From: Marinobacter litoralis
GTDB taxonomy: Bacteria; Pseudomonadota; Gammaproteobacteria; Pseudomonadales; Oleiphilaceae
DNA length: 64,000 nt
Assembly: GCF_003336705.1 (NCBI RefSeq)
Contig: NZ_QMDL01000001.1
Location: forward strand, 372,001-436,000
Direction of reading: 5' to 3'
Shown here: positions 28,223 to 36,315 of the stretch, in pieces
Position numbering within the stretch: the first letter of the stretch is position 1
How the letters are laid out: every line of letters starts with the position of its first letter
Position numbers and translations under genes: made by a program
The notes under the pieces: generated by a model
The model's input: only the letters and a program-made list of their open reading frames with translations
Told to the model about the DNA's origin: nothing
Databases searched by the model: none

Positions 28223-29443
28223 ATGGTTATTGCCAGCCAAGCTGCCGAGTCCCTCTCGGCAGTTTTTTTCATGGATGGAGTAGACGTTGCACGTCAAATG
28301 CGTTTGTCGGAGTTCGGCGCGTTTCTGGATGGTTATGTAGGTCTGTCGGATCTCGCTGAAACTGACGTGCGCGCGGTATTGGTCAATCTGAACCCGGACC
28401 TGACGGTTGCGGCTCTTGTGTTCTTCAAAATTTGGTTTGATGAAGAAGGGCAGGCCGATAGACGATGGAATCTGCCCATTGAGGCGCTGGCAGAACAAGG
28501 ATCGAAAGGGCCGGATCTAGGTGGTGGTGCGATCCGTTTGGTGTGCCGAAGCCAGACTCCTGATACCACCATTAAAGACTTCCTCTGGGACCCGGATATG
28601 ACGCCGGGTAACAGTCATTTTCACGCCATTCGTAAATCGGTTCAGGCTAATACGCTGCGGTTTCAAAAAGTTGAAAGCGTCGAGCAACACATTCCGATTC
28701 TGAACACCCCCGCTGAAGATCAAGGTGACGAGTCTCAAGAGCGGGCCCGCATTGCTCAATTGCTTCGCGAGCATCGATTGCGTATCAAAACCCTTCAAAG
28801 TGTGCACCGGGAGGTCTTGGGTGATTTACAGCGAGAGCATCGACTTGAAATGCAGGCGCTCCGGTCGGAGTTTGCGGAGCTCGAGCAACAACACGAGCGC
28901 ATGCGGCATACCAACGAGCAGCTGAAGCAACGGTTGGCAGAGCGCAATGAGCAGTATTTGTCTATGCAGCAAAGCATGGCGGCAACAGAATCCGAATCTA
29001 ACGATAAAGCCAGTGCGGAGCAGGTATTGCTGCGGGAACAACTGGAGCGCAAAGAGCGCGAGTTGCAGCTCCGCGATGAGGCCATTGATGCTCTGGAGCA
29101 GGAGAACGACGAGCTTAAAAACCGAAAGCCGTTAGAGGATTCGTTGCTTGAAAAGCTCCATGACCATTCGGTATTCCTGGTGGCCTATCATCACGGGGTG
29201 GGGCATATCACTTTGCCAACGGCCGATATTGGTGAGTATTTCAAGAATCCGTTGGCGTACGCCGCTGCGCGTTGTGGTATGAATGAGTCAGCCTATAAAG
29301 AATGGTTGGAACACTATGAGAGCCCGGTGTGTGTCAGCACGAATGAAGCAGGAAAGCGCTGCAGCCAGCCTATTGTGAGAGTCACCCAGCCGGCTGAATT
29401 CAAGGCGGGAATCGACGATCGTTGCGACGCCCATAAGCACTGA
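28223..29443 (+). CDS. coiled-coil protein of unknown function with C-terminal Cys/His cluster
   Basis: 406 residues if started at ATG 28223, which has GGAG 7 bases upstream. About 1-150 is a globular part (ARQMRLSEFGAFLDGYVGLSDLAETD...); about 185-310 is a strong acidic/basic coiled coil rich in Q, E, R and L. The C-terminus carries C-x9-C, then C-x2-H, as in C-V-S-T-N-E-A-G-K-R-C and R-C-D-A-H, which may bind zinc. No named function is known to me; it sits upstream of nadK as a similar gene does in Pseudomonas. A strong intrinsic terminator lies inside its first 16 codons (28242-28269), so the start could instead be ATG 28271, which lacks a ribosome site. Confidence 0.7.
   Translation: MVIASQAAESLSAVFFMDGVDVARQMRLSEFGAFLDGYVGLSDLAETDVRAVLVNLNPDLTVAALVFFKIWFDEEGQADRRWNLPIEALAEQGSKGPDLGGGAIRLVCRSQTPDTTIKDFLWDPDMTPGNSHFHAIRKSVQANTLRFQKVESVEQHIPILNTPAEDQGDESQERARIAQLLREHRLRIKTLQSVHREVLGDLQREHRLEMQALRSEFAELEQQHERMRHTNEQLKQRLAERNEQYLSMQQSMAATESESNDKASAEQVLLREQLERKERELQLRDEAIDALEQENDELKNRKPLEDSLLEKLHDHSVFLVAYHHGVGHITLPTADIGEYFKNPLAYAAARCGMNESAYKEWLEHYESPVCVSTNEAGKRCSQPIVRVTQPAEFKAGIDDRCDAHKH
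28242..28269 (+). terminator. intrinsic terminator nested in the 5' end of the coiled-coil gene
   Basis: CTGCCGAG, a 5-nt loop, CTCGGCAG, then seven T residues: a textbook terminator 150-180 bases after the fadH stop. It falls within codons 7-16 of the gene starting at 28223. Upstream, GGCGCC repeats (28171-28176 and 28183-28188) could form another stem. It may end fadH transcription or act as an attenuator. Confidence 0.8.
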
Positions 29444-29556
29444 CATCGAACTTTTTTTAGTATCTGCGCCAGTTTCGTTAAACTGTCCCTAACGACGTTA
29501 AAGTTCAGGGCAGCAAGTCGCTGCACCTGTCTCATATAGGCACCACGGGATACTTC

Positions 29557-30441
29557 ATGGATCAATTCAGGAATATCGGCATCATCGGTCGCATGGGCAG
29601 CGTGAAAGTGGTTGAGTCGCTGCGTCAGCTCAAGCAATACCTGACCGCCAATAACTATCAGGTCATTATCGAAGAAGATACGGCCACCATGATTCCGGGC
29701 CACAGTCTTCAGGTTGCCAGCAAGAAATTGTTGGGAGAAATCTGTGATCTTGTCATCGTGGTCGGTGGTGACGGCAGCTTGTTAGGTGCGGCCCGGGAGT
29801 TGGCGAAATCTAAAGTGCCTATTCTCGGTGTGAATCGAGGCCGTTTGGGATTTCTCACCGATATTTCCCCGGTGGATCTCGAAGAACGTCTGGCCCAGGT
29901 TCTGGCGGGCGACTACATGGAAGAATCGCGTTTCCTGCTGGATGGTTACGTGGAACGAAACGGCCAGCCGCTGGGATTTGGGTCAGCACTGAACGATGTG
30001 GTGCTCCATCCCGGTAAATCGACCCGGATGATCGGTTTTGATTTGTATATTGACGGCCATTTTGTCTATAGCCAGCGTTCTGACGGGCTGATCGTTGCAA
30101 CGCCAACGGGGTCCACGGCGTACTCTTTGTCTGCAGGCGGCCCGATCATGCACCCCAAGCTGGATGCTGTTGTATTGGTTCCCATGTTTCCCCATACCTT
30201 GAGCAGCCGCCCGATCGTCGTCGATGGCAAGAGCGAGATTAAACTGGTGATCGGTGAAACTAATGAAACCTATCCGCAAGTCAGTTTTGATGGCCAGATG
30301 AACATTGCGTGTGCCCCCGGCGATATTATTCGAATCACCAAAAAGCCATTCAAGATCCGTCTTATTCACCCGACCGATCACAATTTCTACGCCACCTGCC
30401 GTGACAAGTTGGGGTGGGCAAGCGAGATAGCAGCGAGTTGA
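29557..30441 (+). CDS. nadK: NAD kinase
   Basis: 294 residues, the usual length. It phosphorylates NAD to NADP with ATP. The GGDG motif is at 70-73 in VVVGGDGSLLGAARE, the NE/D-type region is in SALNDVVLH, and the nucleotide-binding glycine-rich ATPTGSTAYSLSAGGP is near 190. It precedes the metallophosphoesterase by two bases. The order nadK-phosphoesterase-rhomboid-DUF1315-DUF2797-pepN is as in Pseudomonas. Confidence 0.97.
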   Translation: MDQFRNIGIIGRMGSVKVVESLRQLKQYLTANNYQVIIEEDTATMIPGHSLQVASKKLLGEICDLVIVVGGDGSLLGAARELAKSKVPILGVNRGRLGFLTDISPVDLEERLAQVLAGDYMEESRFLLDGYVERNGQPLGFGSALNDVVLHPGKSTRMIGFDLYIDGHFVYSQRSDGLIVATPTGSTAYSLSAGGPIMHPKLDAVVLVPMFPHTLSSRPIVVDGKSEIKLVIGETNETYPQVSFDGQMNIACAPGDIIRITKKPFKIRLIHPTDHNFYATCRDKLGWASEIAAS

Positions 30442-30443
30442 TC

Positions 30444-31457
30444 ATGGTGAGAGCAAACAAAGTAGCAAGTCGTGGTTACGACATCATTGGTGATGTGCAC
30501 GGGTGCGCAAACACGCTTGAGCAATTGCTGGAGCAAATGGGGTATCGCAAACAGAATGGCGTATACCAGCACCCGCGCCGGCAGGCGATTTTCATCGGTG
30601 ACATCATTGACCGTGGCCCTAGAATTCGCGAATCGCTGCATTTGGTTCGGGATATGGTCGAGCGAGGCTCGGCCCGTATCGTTATGGGAAATCACGAGTA
30701 CAATGCGCTGGGTTATTGCACACGCGCCCGTCCGGGTAGCGGTAAGCAATTCCTGCGTGAACACAACCCTCGCCATGACCGCTTGATCAAAGAAACGCTT
30801 GAGCAGTTTGATGCTTATCCACATGAGTGGAATGAGTTTCTGGAGTGGTTTTACACCATTCCACTGTTTATCGAGGAGGAGGGCTTTCGTGCCGTTCACG
30901 CCTGCTGGGACCAATCGTTGATAGACCAGTTCCGCGAGAATCAGGGGGGTGCGTGTATTGATGAGGATTTCCTGCATGCGTCGGCTGCGATTGAGTCGTT
31001 TGCTGGCCAAGTTATGGACACGTTGCTGCGCGGAACCGATCTTCGCCTGCCGGAAGGTGTGAAAATAACGGGACGGGATGGATATACGCGAGAGTTTTTC
31101 CGTACTAAATTCTGGGCTGACAATCCCCGAACCTACGCAGATGTTGTGTTTCAGCCAGACCCCCTGCCACCGGAAGTTGCAGCAATGGAACTGAGGCCAG
31201 AGGAACGGGCCCAGTTGATTACCTATCCCGCAGATGCTCCCCCGGTTTTCGTTGGTCATTACTGGATGGACAGTGAACCCGCGCCCCTGAAACACAATGT
31301 GGCCTGTATTGATTACAGTGCTGTGAAGTACGGCAGGATGGTGGCATACCGAATGGACGATGAAAAAGTCTTGTCTAAAGATAAGTTTGTTTGGGTGGAC
31401 GTCAGTCGTCCGGATGAAACGGATTACCCCATCAGCGAAGACAGTGTCGCGCGTTAA
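30444..31457 (+). CDS. metallophosphoesterase (calcineurin-like, Ser/Thr phosphatase type)
   Basis: 337 residues. The three metal-binding blocks are present: DIIGDVHGC near 13, FIGDIIDRG near 52 and VMGNHEYNALG near 82, with a later VFVGHYW and HACWD histidine. This is the PPP/ApaH-like fold that hydrolyses phosphoesters with two metals; protein phosphatase or dinucleoside polyphosphatase roles are possible. I chose ATG 30444, which follows the nadK stop by two bases; the ribosome site is poor, so coupling to nadK is likely. Confidence 0.88.
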   Translation: MVRANKVASRGYDIIGDVHGCANTLEQLLEQMGYRKQNGVYQHPRRQAIFIGDIIDRGPRIRESLHLVRDMVERGSARIVMGNHEYNALGYCTRARPGSGKQFLREHNPRHDRLIKETLEQFDAYPHEWNEFLEWFYTIPLFIEEEGFRAVHACWDQSLIDQFRENQGGACIDEDFLHASAAIESFAGQVMDTLLRGTDLRLPEGVKITGRDGYTREFFRTKFWADNPRTYADVVFQPDPLPPEVAAMELRPEERAQLITYPADAPPVFVGHYWMDSEPAPLKHNVACIDYSAVKYGRMVAYRMDDEKVLSKDKFVWVDVSRPDETDYPISEDSVAR

Positions 31458-31474
31458 TCCTCAGAGAGGTGAGT

Positions 31475-32158
31475 TTGGATAACCAGATTTCTTCCCCAGT
31501 GACTCCGGATGGCCGCTGGCAGCCGGGGCCGAGACATGCGCCGTTAATTGTTGCAGTGCTTGTGTTTGCGTTAATCATGGTTTGGCTGACGGGCATGGGA
31601 CAAAATGCCTTGGCGGTAAAAATGACCGCTGTAGATCCCCGAATAGTGCCTTGGCATGTTTTCGATACACTACAAGGCCGGCTGGACGCGTTGTTGGCAA
31701 CCTTGGCAGGCGGTGAAATCTGGCGTTTGATCACGCCGGATTTTCTGCATTTCAGTTGGACCCATCTGATTTTTAATGCCGTGATGCTTTGGTTTCTCGG
31801 TAGTCAGATTGAATGGATAGACGGCAAAGCGCGCCTGATCGCTTTGTTTGTCGTCACCAGCCTTGCTTCCAATGTATTGCAGTATCTTGTATCCGGCCCC
31901 TTGTTTGGCGGCTTATCCGGGGTTGTTTATGGGGTTATGGGCTATTGCTGGTTGAGTCAGCAGCGGCAACCAAGATTTCAGTTTCCGCCTGCGTTGGTGA
32001 CTTTTGCGTTGGTATGGATGGTCATCGGTTTTACGCCGATTCCTGAATGGGTCGGGCTGGGCCGGATGGCGAACGAGGCGCATTTAGGCGGGTTTCTTGG
32101 AGGGCTGGCGATGGCGCTGGTCATGCCTCCCCATAAAAAAAGCCCCACCCAAAGGTGA
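31475..32158 (+). CDS. rhomboid-family intramembrane serine protease
   Basis: 227 residues if begun at TTG 31475, which has GAGAGG 5 bases upstream; an in-frame GTG at 31469 lies inside that site and is the alternative. About six membrane helices. The catalytic dyad is S148 in GGLSGVVYG and H203 in NEAHLGGFLGG, and the L1-loop motif appears as IWRLITPDFLHFSWTHLIFN. It cleaves membrane protein substrates within the bilayer. Its last eight codons overlap, on the opposite strand, the terminator of a candidate small RNA. Confidence 0.88.
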   Translation: MDNQISSPVTPDGRWQPGPRHAPLIVAVLVFALIMVWLTGMGQNALAVKMTAVDPRIVPWHVFDTLQGRLDALLATLAGGEIWRLITPDFLHFSWTHLIFNAVMLWFLGSQIEWIDGKARLIALFVVTSLASNVLQYLVSGPLFGGLSGVVYGVMGYCWLSQQRQPRFQFPPALVTFALVWMVIGFTPIPEWVGLGRMANEAHLGGFLGGLAMALVMPPHKKSPTQR

Positions 32159-32162
32159 GGCT
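32134..32162 (-). terminator. intrinsic terminator on the minus strand (candidate small RNA)
   Basis: On the minus strand AGCCTCACC, a 4-nt loop, GGTGGGGCT and seven T residues. The stem pairs fully there (one U-G), but has a C-A mismatch when read on the plus strand, and the T run exists only on the minus strand. So it ends a leftward transcript, though no protein gene points leftwards here. Confidence 0.85.
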
Positions 32163-32221
32163 GAAAAGAGCTAATAGCTCCTGATGAGAGAGACCAAATG
32201 ATACGACCAGTGTCATTTGGT
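32135..32221 (-). ncRNA. candidate Fur-regulated small RNA (RyhB/PrrF-like in design)
   Basis: The predicted transcript is about 87 nt, from A at 32221 to the T run near 32135. Its 5' end forms an 8-bp stem (CCAAATGA with TCATTTGG, 11-nt loop). It then has a single-stranded pyrimidine-rich stretch (TCTCTCTCATCAG), a small GAGCT-ATT-AGCTC hairpin, a CTCTTTTCAG Hfq-like U run, and the terminator. A -35/-10 promoter overlapped by a Fur-like box lies immediately upstream on the same strand. Size, promoter control and 3' end fit the RyhB/PrrF class of iron-sparing RNAs. I cannot confirm sequence homology to either, and expression is inferred. Confidence 0.7.
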
Positions 32222-32227
32222 TTGAAA

Positions 32228-32257
32228 ATAATAATCGTTATCATTTGCGTTTGTCAA
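32228..32257 (-). promoter_or_regulatory. minus-strand promoter overlapped by a Fur-box-like site
   Basis: On the minus strand TTGACA (32252-32257) and TATTAT (32228-32233) are 18 bases apart. Between and over the -10 lies TGATAACGATTATTA (32229-32243), which matches the 7-1-7 Fur consensus TGATAAT-N-ATTATCA at 12 of 14 defined positions. Fur with iron bound would block this promoter. The predicted start is near 32221. Confidence 0.75.
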
Positions 32258-32303
32258 ACGGATTTGCCGTTTTTTTTACGAACCTATTTTCAAGAGGTGG
32301 GTC

Positions 32304-32606
32304 ATGACCTACGACGAACTGATTGAGCGGCTGGATCCGACCATATACCGCAACCTCAAGCAGGCCATTGAGTTGGGTAAGTGGCCAGATGGCCGAGCCA
32401 TTTCTCGTGAGCAGCGCGCGATTTGTCTCGAGGCGGTCATTTACTATGAGAACAAGCACAACATTCCGGAAGAAGAGCGGGTGGGGTATTTAGACCGAGG
32501 CGAAAAGGCTGGCACGGCTTGCGACCCCTCGGTGCAGTTTCGGAAGGATCGCCAAGAGCAGAGTAACGATATAGATCCGGATCAATTTGTTGAGGTTAAG
32601 GTTTGA
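32304..32606 (+). CDS. DUF1315 family protein (YeaC-like)
   Basis: 100 residues, soluble and acidic, with the family's YRNLKQAIELGKWPDG and LEAVIYYEN segments. Function unknown. AGAGGTG precedes the ATG. Its stop overlaps the TTG start of the DUF2797 gene (TTGA), so the pair is translationally coupled. It lies beside the candidate Fur-controlled RNA but has no obvious iron-related motif. Confidence 0.85.
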   Translation: MTYDELIERLDPTIYRNLKQAIELGKWPDGRAISREQRAICLEAVIYYENKHNIPEEERVGYLDRGEKAGTACDPSVQFRKDRQEQSNDIDPDQFVEVKV

Positions 32607-33439
32607 CTGACTCCATCGATGTGACCGGGCGCCTTCGTAAAATGCCGGCCGAGGCAGGCAACCCGGTGGCTTATACCTTGGCGGTGGGCGACACCCGTGT
32701 CCCCATGAACGACCTGATCGGAAAAAAGCTCCGATTGGATTTTGAAGGTGTGATTCGATGTATCAACTGTGATCGCACCACCAAGAAGAGTTTCAATCAG
32801 GGCTTTTGTTACCCCTGCTTCCGTAAGCTTGCCGCCTGCGACAGCTGCATCATGAGCCCTGAAAAGTGCCATTTTCATTTAGGCACCTGCCGCGAGCCGG
32901 AGTGGGGCGAAGCCAACTGCATGGTTGAGCACGTGGTGTATCTGGCCAATTCCAGCGGACTGAAAGTCGGCATCACCCGAGGCACTCAAGTGCCCACGCG
33001 CTGGATTGATCAGGGCGCGGTCGATGCCATTCCGATGCTGCGTGTGTCTAGCCGTTATCTGGCAGGGTTGGCGGAAGTCGCGTGTAAGAGTCATGTCGCC
33101 GACCGCACTAACTGGCGAGCGATGTTAAAGGGCGACGTACCCGAACTGGATCTTGTCGAGGAGCGTCAACGCATACTGGCTTTAGTGAGAGACGATCTTG
33201 ACGAACTAACGCGCCAGCACGGCCAAGACAGTCTGCGAATTGTGGACGAGGCCTCACTTGGGTTGGGTTATCCGGTACAAGTCTGGCCGGCGAAAGTCAA
33301 AACCCATAATCTGGATAAAACGCCGGAAGTCGAAGGGCTGCTGGAAGGCATCAAAGGCCAGTACCTGATGCTCGATACCGGGGTGATCAATATTCGAAAG
33401 TTTACCGGTTATGAAGTCCGGTTCCGGGTTCTCGACTGA
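32603..33439 (+). CDS. DUF2797 family protein (Cys-rich, GIY-YIG-like core)
   Basis: 278 residues begun at TTG 32603, which overlaps the previous stop; GAGGTTAAGG upstream is a good ribosome site. Cysteines in RCINCDRTT, GFCYPCF, CDSCIMSPEKC and GTCREPEWGEANC suggest one or two zinc sites. VVYLANSSGLKVGITRG is reminiscent of a GIY-YIG strand-helix unit, which is my reading and not proven. Function unknown; conserved beside DUF1315 and pepN in Pseudomonas. Confidence 0.82.
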   Translation: MTDSIDVTGRLRKMPAEAGNPVAYTLAVGDTRVPMNDLIGKKLRLDFEGVIRCINCDRTTKKSFNQGFCYPCFRKLAACDSCIMSPEKCHFHLGTCREPEWGEANCMVEHVVYLANSSGLKVGITRGTQVPTRWIDQGAVDAIPMLRVSSRYLAGLAEVACKSHVADRTNWRAMLKGDVPELDLVEERQRILALVRDDLDELTRQHGQDSLRIVDEASLGLGYPVQVWPAKVKTHNLDKTPEVEGLLEGIKGQYLMLDTGVINIRKFTGYEVRFRVLD

Positions 33440-33470
33440 GCCTGCCACGTATTTTGTTTGGAGAGTATGA

Positions 33471-36113
33471 ATGCGAACCAATCAGCCGCAAACCATTTAC
33501 CTGAACGAATACCAGGTTCCCGCGTATTTGGTTGATCATGTGGATTTGCGCTTCGAACTGTTTGAAGACGGTGCCCGGGTGCATAGCACGATGACCGTGC
33601 GGAAAAATCCCGAGAGCAGTCAGGCGGATGCGCCTCTGGAACTGAATGGCGACAGCTTGAAGTTGGAGTCCGTTACATTGGACGGCTCACAGCTGGCGGG
33701 TGATGCCTACGAGGAGCAGGGCGACAAGCTGGTTGTCCATACCGTGCCGGCTCAGTTTGAACTCAATGTGGTGACTTGGATAGAGCCCCAGAACAACACC
33801 CGCCTCGAAGGCTTGTACAAATCCTCCGGGATGTTCTGCACTCAATGCGAAGCCGAGGGGTTCCGGTGCATTACTTATTATCCGGACCGTCCGGATGTAA
33901 TGGCAGTATTCCGCACCCGGGTGGAAGCAGACAAGGCGGATTACCCGATTCTGCTTTCTAACGGCAACCCGATCGAACAAGGGGAGCTTGAAGGCGGTCG
34001 CCATTTTGTGACCTGGGAAGATCCGTTCCCGAAACCGGCATACTTGTTTGCTCTGGTTGCCGGTGACCTGGTTGAAAAGAAAGACACTTTCACAACCTGC
34101 TCCGGTCGAAGCATCGATTTGCGTATGTATGTCGAACCCCGCAATTCCGCCAAGTGCGATTTCGCGATGGATGCTTTGAAGCGCTCCATGCGTTGGGATG
34201 AAGAAGTGTATGGCCGCGAATACGATCTGGATATCTTCATGATCGTGGCGGTCGATGACTTCAATATGGGCGCGATGGAAAACAAAGGGCTGAATATCTT
34301 TAATTCGTCCTGCGTGTTGGCCAGTCAGGAAACAGCAACCGATGCGTCGTTCCAGCGTATCGAAGCCATCGTTGCCCACGAATATTTCCATAACTGGTCC
34401 GGCAACCGGGTCACCTGCCGAGACTGGTTCCAGCTAAGTCTGAAAGAAGGTTTTACGGTCTTCCGGGATGCCCAGTTCTCTGCGGACATGGGGTCGCCAA
34501 CGGTTAAGCGCATCGAAGATGCCACGCTCCTGCGCACTGCACAGTTCGCCGAAGACGCAGGCCCTATGGCGCATCCGGTTCGTCCGGCTTCCTATATGGA
34601 AATTTCTAACTTCTACACCCTGACCATTTATGAAAAGGGTGCCGAAGTGGTGCGGATGATCCATAACCTGCTGGGTGATGAATTGTTCCGTAAAGGCAGT
34701 GACCTTTACTTTGAACGCCATGATGGCCAAGCGGTTACCACTGATGACTTTGTTCGGGCCATGGAAGATGCTTCCGGGCGCGATTTGAGTCAGTTCCGGC
34801 TGTGGTACGAGCAAGCGGGTACGCCGGTGGTCACGGTTTCCGACGAGTATGACAAACAGTCTGGCGTGTATCGCCTGAACATTCGTCAGAGTATTCCGGA
34901 TACGCCGGGCCAGTCGGGCAAAAAGCCGCAGCACATCCCGTTTGCGCTTGGCTTGCTCGACCAAACAGGGCAGCCGTTGCCGTTGAATTTGACGGCTGAC
35001 GAACAGAACGGTCCGGAAGAACGTGTGCTGGAATTGACGGATGCCGAGCACAGCTTTGAATTTTACGGTCTGTCGGATCGGCCGGTGCCGTCTTTGTTGC
35101 GGAACTTTTCTGCACCGGTTCGCGTGCAGTATCCGTGGACCCGTGAGCAGCTACTGTTCTTGATGAGCCATGATCCTGACGGGTTTAACCGGTGGGATGC
35201 GGGGCAGCGTTTGGCCGTTGATGTTATCCAGTCTTTGATGGAGGCGTCAGGTGACGCAGAGATCGATTCGAGATTGGTCGAGGCTTACCGAAGCCTGCTG
35301 AACGATACGTCACTGGATCAGGCGTTGGTGGCGAAAATGCTTTTGCTGCCTTCAGAGGCTTATTTGGTCGAGTTGGCGGACCAGGCCGATGTGCCGGCGA
35401 TCCACGAGGCGCGCGAGCGTGTGCTGACTCATCTGGCAACATCTCTGCGGGAAGAGTTGGTGGCGTGTTATCGGCGCAGCCTGGCTCAAGGCGACTATCA
35501 GCTGACACCGGACGCGATTGCGCATCGTAGTCTTCGCAATACTGCGCTCGCTTGGTTGTTGCACATTAAAGATGTTGAGGGCTTGGCCTTTGCGCTCGAC
35601 CAGTACCAAACAGCCGACAACATGACGGATCGTCTGGGTGCTTTGCGCGCGCTCGTGAACTCTGACTTTGTCGACGAGCGGGAAAAGACATTGGCCGATT
35701 TCTACGACCAGTTCCGGGATGATCCGCAGGTGGTTGAAATGTGGTTCTCTGTGCAGGCCGCGAGCCATCAGGCTGGTCAACTGCCCCAGATTAAAGCGCT
35801 TCTTCAGCACTCTGCATTTGATTGGAAGAATCCCAACAAGGTTCGATCAGTGATTGGGGCATTTGCCGGTCAGAATTTGGCCGGGTTCCACAAAGCCGAT
35901 GGCAGCGGGTATCAGTTCCTGGCGGATCAGGTTTGCAGGCTAGACGACAGCAATCCTCAGATTGCTGCCCGGCTGATTTCACCGCTGACACGCTGGAAGA
36001 AGTATGCGCCTCAGTATGGGCAACAGATGAAGGCTGCTTTGGAACATGTGCGCAACAAAAACGAGCTTTCGCGTGATGTTTATGAAGTGGTTCTGAAAAG
36101 CCTGGCGGATTGA
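33471..36113 (+). CDS. pepN: aminopeptidase N (M1 metallopeptidase)
   Basis: 880 residues, the usual PepN length. GAMEN exopeptidase motif at 267-271; zinc site H303-E-Y-F-H307 with the distal glutamate 18-20 residues on (LSLKEG); catalytic Tyr region YEKGAEVVRM. It removes N-terminal residues from peptides in the cytoplasm. GGAGAG precedes the ATG. The long C-terminal helical domain is intact. Confidence 0.97.
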   Translation: MRTNQPQTIYLNEYQVPAYLVDHVDLRFELFEDGARVHSTMTVRKNPESSQADAPLELNGDSLKLESVTLDGSQLAGDAYEEQGDKLVVHTVPAQFELNVVTWIEPQNNTRLEGLYKSSGMFCTQCEAEGFRCITYYPDRPDVMAVFRTRVEADKADYPILLSNGNPIEQGELEGGRHFVTWEDPFPKPAYLFALVAGDLVEKKDTFTTCSGRSIDLRMYVEPRNSAKCDFAMDALKRSMRWDEEVYGREYDLDIFMIVAVDDFNMGAMENKGLNIFNSSCVLASQETATDASFQRIEAIVAHEYFHNWSGNRVTCRDWFQLSLKEGFTVFRDAQFSADMGSPTVKRIEDATLLRTAQFAEDAGPMAHPVRPASYMEISNFYTLTIYEKGAEVVRMIHNLLGDELFRKGSDLYFERHDGQAVTTDDFVRAMEDASGRDLSQFRLWYEQAGTPVVTVSDEYDKQSGVYRLNIRQSIPDTPGQSGKKPQHIPFALGLLDQTGQPLPLNLTADEQNGPEERVLELTDAEHSFEFYGLSDRPVPSLLRNFSAPVRVQYPWTREQLLFLMSHDPDGFNRWDAGQRLAVDVIQSLMEASGDAEIDSRLVEAYRSLLNDTSLDQALVAKMLLLPSEAYLVELADQADVPAIHEARERVLTHLATSLREELVACYRRSLAQGDYQLTPDAIAHRSLRNTALAWLLHIKDVEGLAFALDQYQTADNMTDRLGALRALVNSDFVDEREKTLADFYDQFRDDPQVVEMWFSVQAASHQAGQLPQIKALLQHSAFDWKNPNKVRSVIGAFAGQNLAGFHKADGSGYQFLADQVCRLDDSNPQIAARLISPLTRWKKYAPQYGQQMKAALEHVRNKNELSRDVYEVVLKSLAD

Positions 36114-36138
36114 TTCAGAAGTAAATGGAACCTAGACG

Positions 36139-36171
36139 CCGTTGGCTCCGTGTAGAGGGTGGAGCCAACGG
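36139..36171. other. long hairpin after pepN, no T tract
   Basis: CCGTTGGCTCC and GGAGCCAACGG form an 11-bp perfect stem with an 11-nt loop, 25 bases after the pepN stop. Without a T run it may be an mRNA 3'-stabilising stem or a REP-like element. The rest of 36172-36315 shows only AT-rich promoter-like sequence. Confidence 0.5.
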
Positions 36172-36315
36172 TGGCGGATACTTGCAGATACAAAATCGCA
36201 CTTTTGGTCGATAGACTTTGTTGCTCAATCGGCTAACCTGAAAGAAAGTTTGAGTAGTATCAGACAATAACAAGACGGCCCGTTAGAGGCTTTCAGACGA
36301 CTTTAAGGTTACACA

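Noticed and set aside
32141-32162. plus-strand terminator of the rhomboid gene
   Set aside because: The stem has a C-A mismatch on the plus strand and no T run follows; the features fit the minus strand instead.
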